A stretch of 28,274 nt of DNA from Schizophyllum amplum (taxonomy: Eukaryota; Basidiomycota; Agaricomycetes; Agaricales; Schizophyllaceae): contig VDMD01000227.1 in assembly GCA_007026445.1 (NCBI GenBank), positions 1 to 28,274 on the forward strand, given 5' to 3'. Within the stretch, counting starts at the first letter, position 1. Each line of letters begins with the position of its first letter. The notes under the pieces were generated by a model. It searched no databases. It saw only the letters and a list, made by a program, of their open reading frames with translations, and was not told the origin of the DNA. Below, piece by piece: positions 24,098-28,274 of this stretch. A program made the translations under genes and the position numbers.

Positions 24098-24917
24098 GGC
24101 TGCCTTCGACCGCGTCTTGGTGGGGGACAGCGTCGAGAACGTCGGCTACAGCGACGAGGAAGAGGGAAGTAGAAAACAAGAAGAGCCCTGGGGTAAGTTA
24201 TAAAGTGCACGCATTCCCCTGCCCCCAAAGAATGGTATCCCCTTTCGGATTGACGTGCCGCTCGGCCGCGCTTAGACATCCCGACTCTCCGGGGACTGTT
24301 CAGCAACCTAGACGTCCTGTGAACCAGTGCATTCAGCGCCATGAGTGCCAATGTCGTACAGCACATCGCTGTTGTGAAGATTATTGAGTCTACTTACATC
24401 GGCGAAAGCCGAACTCAAACTCGAACTTGCCGGATTGGGAGAAAGTTCAACCATCCGTTCTCACGCTTCTTGAGCAATACTGTCACCAGTCCCTTGTTCG
24501 CAAGACTTGATTCCTCATAACTCACCGGCGGGTTCACCCACGCTTCCTATTGCCCTTCTACTATCATGTTCCCTCCGACCGACTATTCTCCAATCGATTG
24601 ACTTCAGGGTCGTGCCCACGCCTTGCCTGCGCAAAAGCAAAACCTCGCATAGGTATATAACCAGCGGCAGTTAAGAGATGACGATGGGGGTGTCTGCATG
24701 GTCCCGCATATAGACCAAGATGATGTACAATGCGAACGCTCTGCGCGCAAACTTACTGCATATCATGTGTTCCTTCAACAGCTTCAATATACAGCAAGCC
24801 ACCTCTTCTGAACATTTCTTTCTCATGCAGCACTCGAGACTGACTATTTCCCAGTCCTTCCTATCCCTCCCTCTGCTTGCGTTAACGGCGATTCACCATC
24901 GTTGTCCCTCCACACGG
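24098..24917. other. Gap upstream of acetyl-CoA carboxylase
   Basis: An 820-bp spacer between two minus-strand genes. TTTATAA on the minus strand at about 24198-24204 lies roughly 100 bp before the carboxylase ATG and could be its TATA element. A pyrimidine-rich tract (on the minus strand) follows at about 24145-24180. A TATATAA on the plus strand near 24654 has no gene to serve. No coding region is supported. Confidence 0.5.
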
Positions 24918-25493
24918 TCAGTCCGTCTCACCGACGAAGATCGAGTTCGTCCCGGGCGTGTCACAAAAGCCCCTGCCCAGGTGCTTCTCGCAGGCAGAGA
25001 ACTGTTCGCAACCAGCCTCGCAGCTGGAATTTCCTGTCAGTCTATATCAGGGCGGACAACAAGAACAACGCACGTGCTGCCCGTGCAGAAGTTGATATCC
25101 TTCGACGCATAAATGCAGTTCGTGCCCGGTGCGTAGAAACACAGGGGACCGCCGCCGCCGACGTATACTGTGCAGACGCCACCGCAAGCACCGGTGCTAT
25201 AGCTGGTGTTGCAGTATACGACGGTCGTGTCCAGCGCGGCGCGGGACACCAGGCCCTCGGGGGCGTTGATGCCCGGGATCGGCTTGCCGACGAAGGTGAG
25301 CTTTGCGTCGGTCGTTTTCAGCCACTCCATGAGATCCGCAGACTCGACCGGGACCTCCGCCATGGCCTCGGGCTGAAGGGGTCGTTAGTCAGCACGACGA
25401 AGATGAGGCAGAGTTGGTAAGGCGTACCACGAGATTGGCGTTGGCTACGACGAGCAAAGCAGCGAAGACGACGAAAGAAAGCTGGAACTGCAT
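24918..25493 (-). CDS. Small secreted cysteine-rich protein
   Basis: Exons (minus): 25493-25428, 25372-25074, 25023-24918; introns 55 and 50 bp; 156 residues. Residues 1-20 (MQFQLSFVVFAALLVVANAN) are a clear signal peptide. The mature part has ten cysteines, all in the C-terminal half: YCN, TGACGGVC, GPLC, GTNC, INFC, GSTC, AGC, SAC, GFC. Even number and export suggest five disulfides. The tail GFCDTPGTNS resembles small secreted proteins I recall from other wood- and plant-associated basidiomycetes, but their function is unknown to me. The third exon is essential: without splicing at 25024-25073 the protein would stop early and lose three cysteines. One N-glycosylation sequon (NTS) follows the first cysteine. 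It could be a structural surface protein or an effector-like protein; the sequence does not decide. Confidence 0.85.
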
Positions 25494-26070
25494 GGTGAGA
25501 TGGGATTGCGACTATCCAATGAGGGTTAAGCTGAGACGCGTGCATCGGCAGCTTATATACCGCTCGTATCTCACTTAGCTCACAGGGCTACTCCTCGAAG
25601 ACCGCGGCCTCCAGGTAGACAGCAAGCCGTCTCCGTGGCAAGTTGCGTACATGCTCGTCAGACGACCATGAGGATTGAACGTTTGAACACTTAGCCGCGA
25701 TTTATTGGCGACGTCGAGGGGCTCGTGGTCATCTTCAGCGACGGGGATGTCCAGCCCGCCCCGCCGTAGGTCACATCCGTGAGTATTTCTTCTGCGTCAG
25801 CGTCAAACATGCAGTAGTGGCACGGACGACGGTATGAAGGTGGTCGGTCGTGACTCACGACGAACTATGTATACAATTGGCGCCTGATCAATTGTGGCAC
25901 CTTCCGCGTACTGAACGTAAGTACAGCGCAAACGTTTGCCAGACTCTGGGCGGGATTCGACGTCCAGAGGTAGAAGAACGCACTTGGTTGACATCGGGAA
26001 GCAAAAATACAGCGAGCCAAACTTTACAAGACAACGTACAATGAGACCCTCCTCTCCCGAGCCGCAAGCA
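25494..26070. other. Gap between secreted-protein promoter and regulator 3' end
   Basis: 577 bp between minus-strand genes, holding the TATA box of the secreted-protein gene, a CCAAT word on the plus strand at about 25516, and the 3' flank of the regulator. No gene is supported. Confidence 0.5.
25552..25559 (-). promoter_or_regulatory. TATA box of the secreted-protein gene
   Basis: TATATAAG on the minus strand lies 59 bp upstream of the ATG at 25493, as expected for a strongly expressed secreted-protein gene. Confidence 0.6.
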
Positions 26071-26337
26071 TTAGTGAATAGCAGAGAACATATTCATCTG
26101 CGGCATCTGCGATGGCCCATCGAACCGCAATGCCCTGCAAGATATCAAACGCGTTCATCTGCAATAGCGAATTGTCAAGTCGTGCGTCGTCCATCTCCAC
26201 GCCGTACCCGAGGTCCATGTTTCTGACCATTGAACACCGAAGATATGTCCTCTGGCGTATACTGCGGAATTGTTGCCGGGAAGAACTGTGAGAGGTCCGC
26301 ACCCAATGGTCGCGTCGGCCCTGAACCTTGAGGTGAG
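26071..26337 (-). other. Out-of-frame continuation of the regulator C-terminus
   Basis: Beyond the stop at 26338-26340, protein-like sequence continues on the same strand but in shifting frames. First PLGADLSQFFPATIPQYTPE and ISSVFNGQ; then, one base out, NMDLGYGVEMDD...LLQMNAFDILQGIAVRWAI; then, one base out again, QMPQMNMFSAIH and a stop at 26071-26073. Each step would be explained by one extra nucleotide. Alternatively a 50-bp intron (26321-26370, TTC|GTGCAG...TTCAG) leads in phase into a frame running to a stop at 26024, but the first 35 residues so obtained are Arg/Ser-rich and look like a shadow frame. Confidence 0.5.
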
Positions 26338-28274
26338 TTACTGAATCCGCGCCGACTGCAGCTGCTGCACGAAGGGATCCATGCTGAAGAAGTTCATATC
26401 CTGGCGCATCGACGATTCTGGCAGGCCGTATGGGTCGGTGGACTGCTGTTGTGGCTGCTGCTGCTGCGCGGCGTTGTTTCCGGGCCTGCGTTGATCTGGC
26501 GGTGATGGTGAGGGTGCTCCGGGCTCGGGGGAGGACGCTCGGCTTTCCTTCAGGCGCTCCTGTCCACGCTTTAATACGATCAAAACAGCGACCGCTCGCC
26601 GCGCAAGATCGCACTGGGCGTCGCCTGGAATCGCCTTCGCGAGCTGCCCCAACACGTAACCCGCATGGTCGATATACGTGTAGCATTCCGGGATCATGGG
26701 GTCGTCCGGTGGGAGTTGAAAGAGCGATCCCATCAGTGTGACTGCGCCGTCGAACAGGAAGAAGGCGTCGAGAAAGCCGGAAATCTTGCCCGGGAGGAGG
26801 CGCTCGGGGCGATCGCCATACCCGGGAAGTATGCTCCCTTGCGCGGAAAGCTCGAGGCGGATGAGATCCTTGGATAGCCGCACGCACATGTCCTTGATGA
26901 GACGTGAGGCGGACGATGAGAGATCGGCGATGATGCTACTGGGCGGTGGGGCACGCGTCTGCTCTGTGCCGGGGAAGGTGAGGTACTGGCGGTGGAGCGC
27001 CATACGGCAGGAGCGATACCAGGTAATGAGGGTGAAGCGCTGACGCGCGACAGTGAGTTCGTTGGCAGCCGCCGAAACGTCTGGGTCGGACGCGGGTGAG
27101 TACCTAACCGGCTTCTTGTCCTTGAACACGTAGGACTTGGATAGGCCTTGCTCCCACTCGACGAACAGTCTGTCTATCTCCAAGACCTTAGAATAGTCGA
27201 GGGATTGGATAGTCAGACACTGCAGATAGTATTGAGCGATCATGAGGTACAAACTTCCGAGTTGCACTCACGCTTCGGGCGGCATAGGACATGATGCGAC
27301 TAAGCTTGCCAAAATCATTGACGTAGGCATCGAAAGTGTTCGGCGGGGTCTTGGAATCTACATCTGGCGGCAACACGTCTGAGTGGTCGTCTTGTATCAT
27401 GGCAGGTCGCCCGAGGATGTACGAGTAGATTCTACAATCAATGTGAGTACGGCTGGAAAGCCGGGCATGGAGCTGATTCACCTGTCACAAAGGACCAGCG
27501 ACCACCAGCCTCGCCTACGCCACCGCTTCTCATCTTCCTTCATGATTCTCCAGGTGTCCCAGTCTGGGTCGCGGTTCAAGCCGATGGCATACGCATTCCT
27601 CATTGATGCACCAACGATCTTCCAACCCTCGCTAACGAGACCACGATCCGCCAGGTATGCTGCCAAGATAGGAGCTGCAATGCAGCTCAGGACCGTGCCG
27701 TCCGCTGTCGGTGCGATCGAGTTCGAGTCCGTCTCGCCGAAAGCGGGAGCGAGTAGACTATCTTCGCCCATCCGACGTGCATTGATCGACTGGCGGAAGA
27801 ATTCCGTGTTGCGCTGGGTGTCATCGCGCTCATCGTCGGGCGCCATGGATAGCATAGCGAAGAGCAGCGAAAGAAAGTGCGGATTGACGTCCGCCTCGCC
27901 GTCAGTCGCGTCCATCATGCGCCAGAGCTCGCCGTAATTCTCCATGAAGTTCAATTCGGGAATGCCAAACCGCCAGTTACAATGACTGAAGTAAGAATGC
28001 AGCAGCGCATCGCACGTCGGCTTTGGTGGCAGACGCTGGCTAAGCCGACGACTGGCCCCAACATTGGCAGGGGCAGGAGCGAACCCGAGATCGAAGGGTA
28101 TGTCGACGGGTCCAGGGCTGCGTGCGCTGGACACTTTGGCTGACTCCGCGACTTTCACGCGGGGAAACATAGAGCCAAGCTGGTGGAAAGTACTTGAATA
28201 GGTGGCTGGAAGGCAGAAGCGGCGGACGTACCCTATACAAGGCGCAAACCACAGATCCCATGCCCATGTACTCA
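26338..28274 (-). CDS. Fungal-specific transcription factor, 5' end beyond window
   Basis: Exons (minus): >28274-28232, 28179-27482, 27431-27272, 27219-26338; introns 52, 50 and 52 bp, all in phase. The visible part carries the fungal-specific transcription-factor middle homology region (Fungal_trans): LPPKPTCDALLHSYFSHCNW, GWKIVGASMRNAYAIGLNRD, RRRGWWSLVLCDRIYSYILG, RPAMIQDDHSDVLPPD, and a long helical tail. Near the C-terminus is a Gln-rich stretch (QQQQPQQQS), then MNFFSMDPFVQQLQSARIQ and a stop. A Zn2Cys6 DNA-binding domain is usual for such proteins and would lie upstream, outside the window, so it is not seen. Nuclear regulator; targets unknown. The C-terminal end may be frame-broken (see the feature at 26071-26337). 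The reading frame of the 43-bp exon at the window edge is not certain. Confidence 0.82.

Noticed and set aside
24650..24660. Plus-strand TATATAA as a promoter of a gene starting near 24720
   Set aside because: The following open frame (24720-25112) is antisense to the third exon of the secreted-protein gene and has no supporting features.

Overview
The window looks like nuclear DNA of a filamentous basidiomycete, probably an Agaricomycete. Protein genes are GC-rich and cut by many short introns (mostly 46-62 bp) with GTGCGT, GTGAGT or GTACGT donors and CTAAC/CTGAC-like branch points. Tiny exons (16-21 bp) occur, and the gene set is fungal: a eukaryotic multidomain acetyl-CoA carboxylase, TMA16 and a fungal-type regulator. 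No bacterial-style operon, CRISPR array, tRNA or rRNA was seen. All exon models were spliced by hand. Each complete model has a length divisible by three and no internal stop; the exception is the 3' end of the last gene.

Layout: (1) 1-1186, minus: 3'-truncated Ser-rich unknown protein. (2) 1187-4660: about 3.5 kb with no supported gene, only small repeats and hairpins. (3) 4661-10569: an HpcH/HpaI aldolase (minus) head-to-head with an MFS sugar transporter (plus), followed by a PfkB/ribokinase-type kinase (plus). This is a plausible sugar or sugar-acid uptake and breakdown neighbourhood. (4) 10803-11825, plus: TMA16, with two unusually long pyrimidine-rich introns and a 25-bp tandem repeat over its stop codon. 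(5) 12222-13213, minus: a phosphocholine-cytidylyltransferase-like protein whose HxGH motif reads NTAH, a possible pseudoenzyme. (6) 13621-15677, minus: an FAD-dependent aromatic-hydroxylase-type monooxygenase. (7) 16874-24097, minus: complete acetyl-CoA carboxylase (2234 aa, 11 exons), the rate-setting enzyme of fatty-acid synthesis. (8) 24918-25493, minus: a small secreted protein with ten cysteines. (9) 26338 to the window end, minus: the middle and C-terminal part of a fungal-specific transcription factor, 5'-truncated by the window, with an apparently frame-broken C-terminal tail.

The aldolase, transporter and kinase could act together on a sugar derivative. The carboxylase, TMA16 and the cytidylyltransferase-like gene are housekeeping-type genes interleaved with accessory ones. 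No clearly new multi-gene system is evident. The points most worth a second look are the cytidylyltransferase-like pseudoenzyme candidate, the two GC-AG introns (one in the transporter, one probable in the carboxylase), the regulator's broken tail, a 108-bp hairpin element between transporter and kinase, and the repeat across the TMA16 stop codon.
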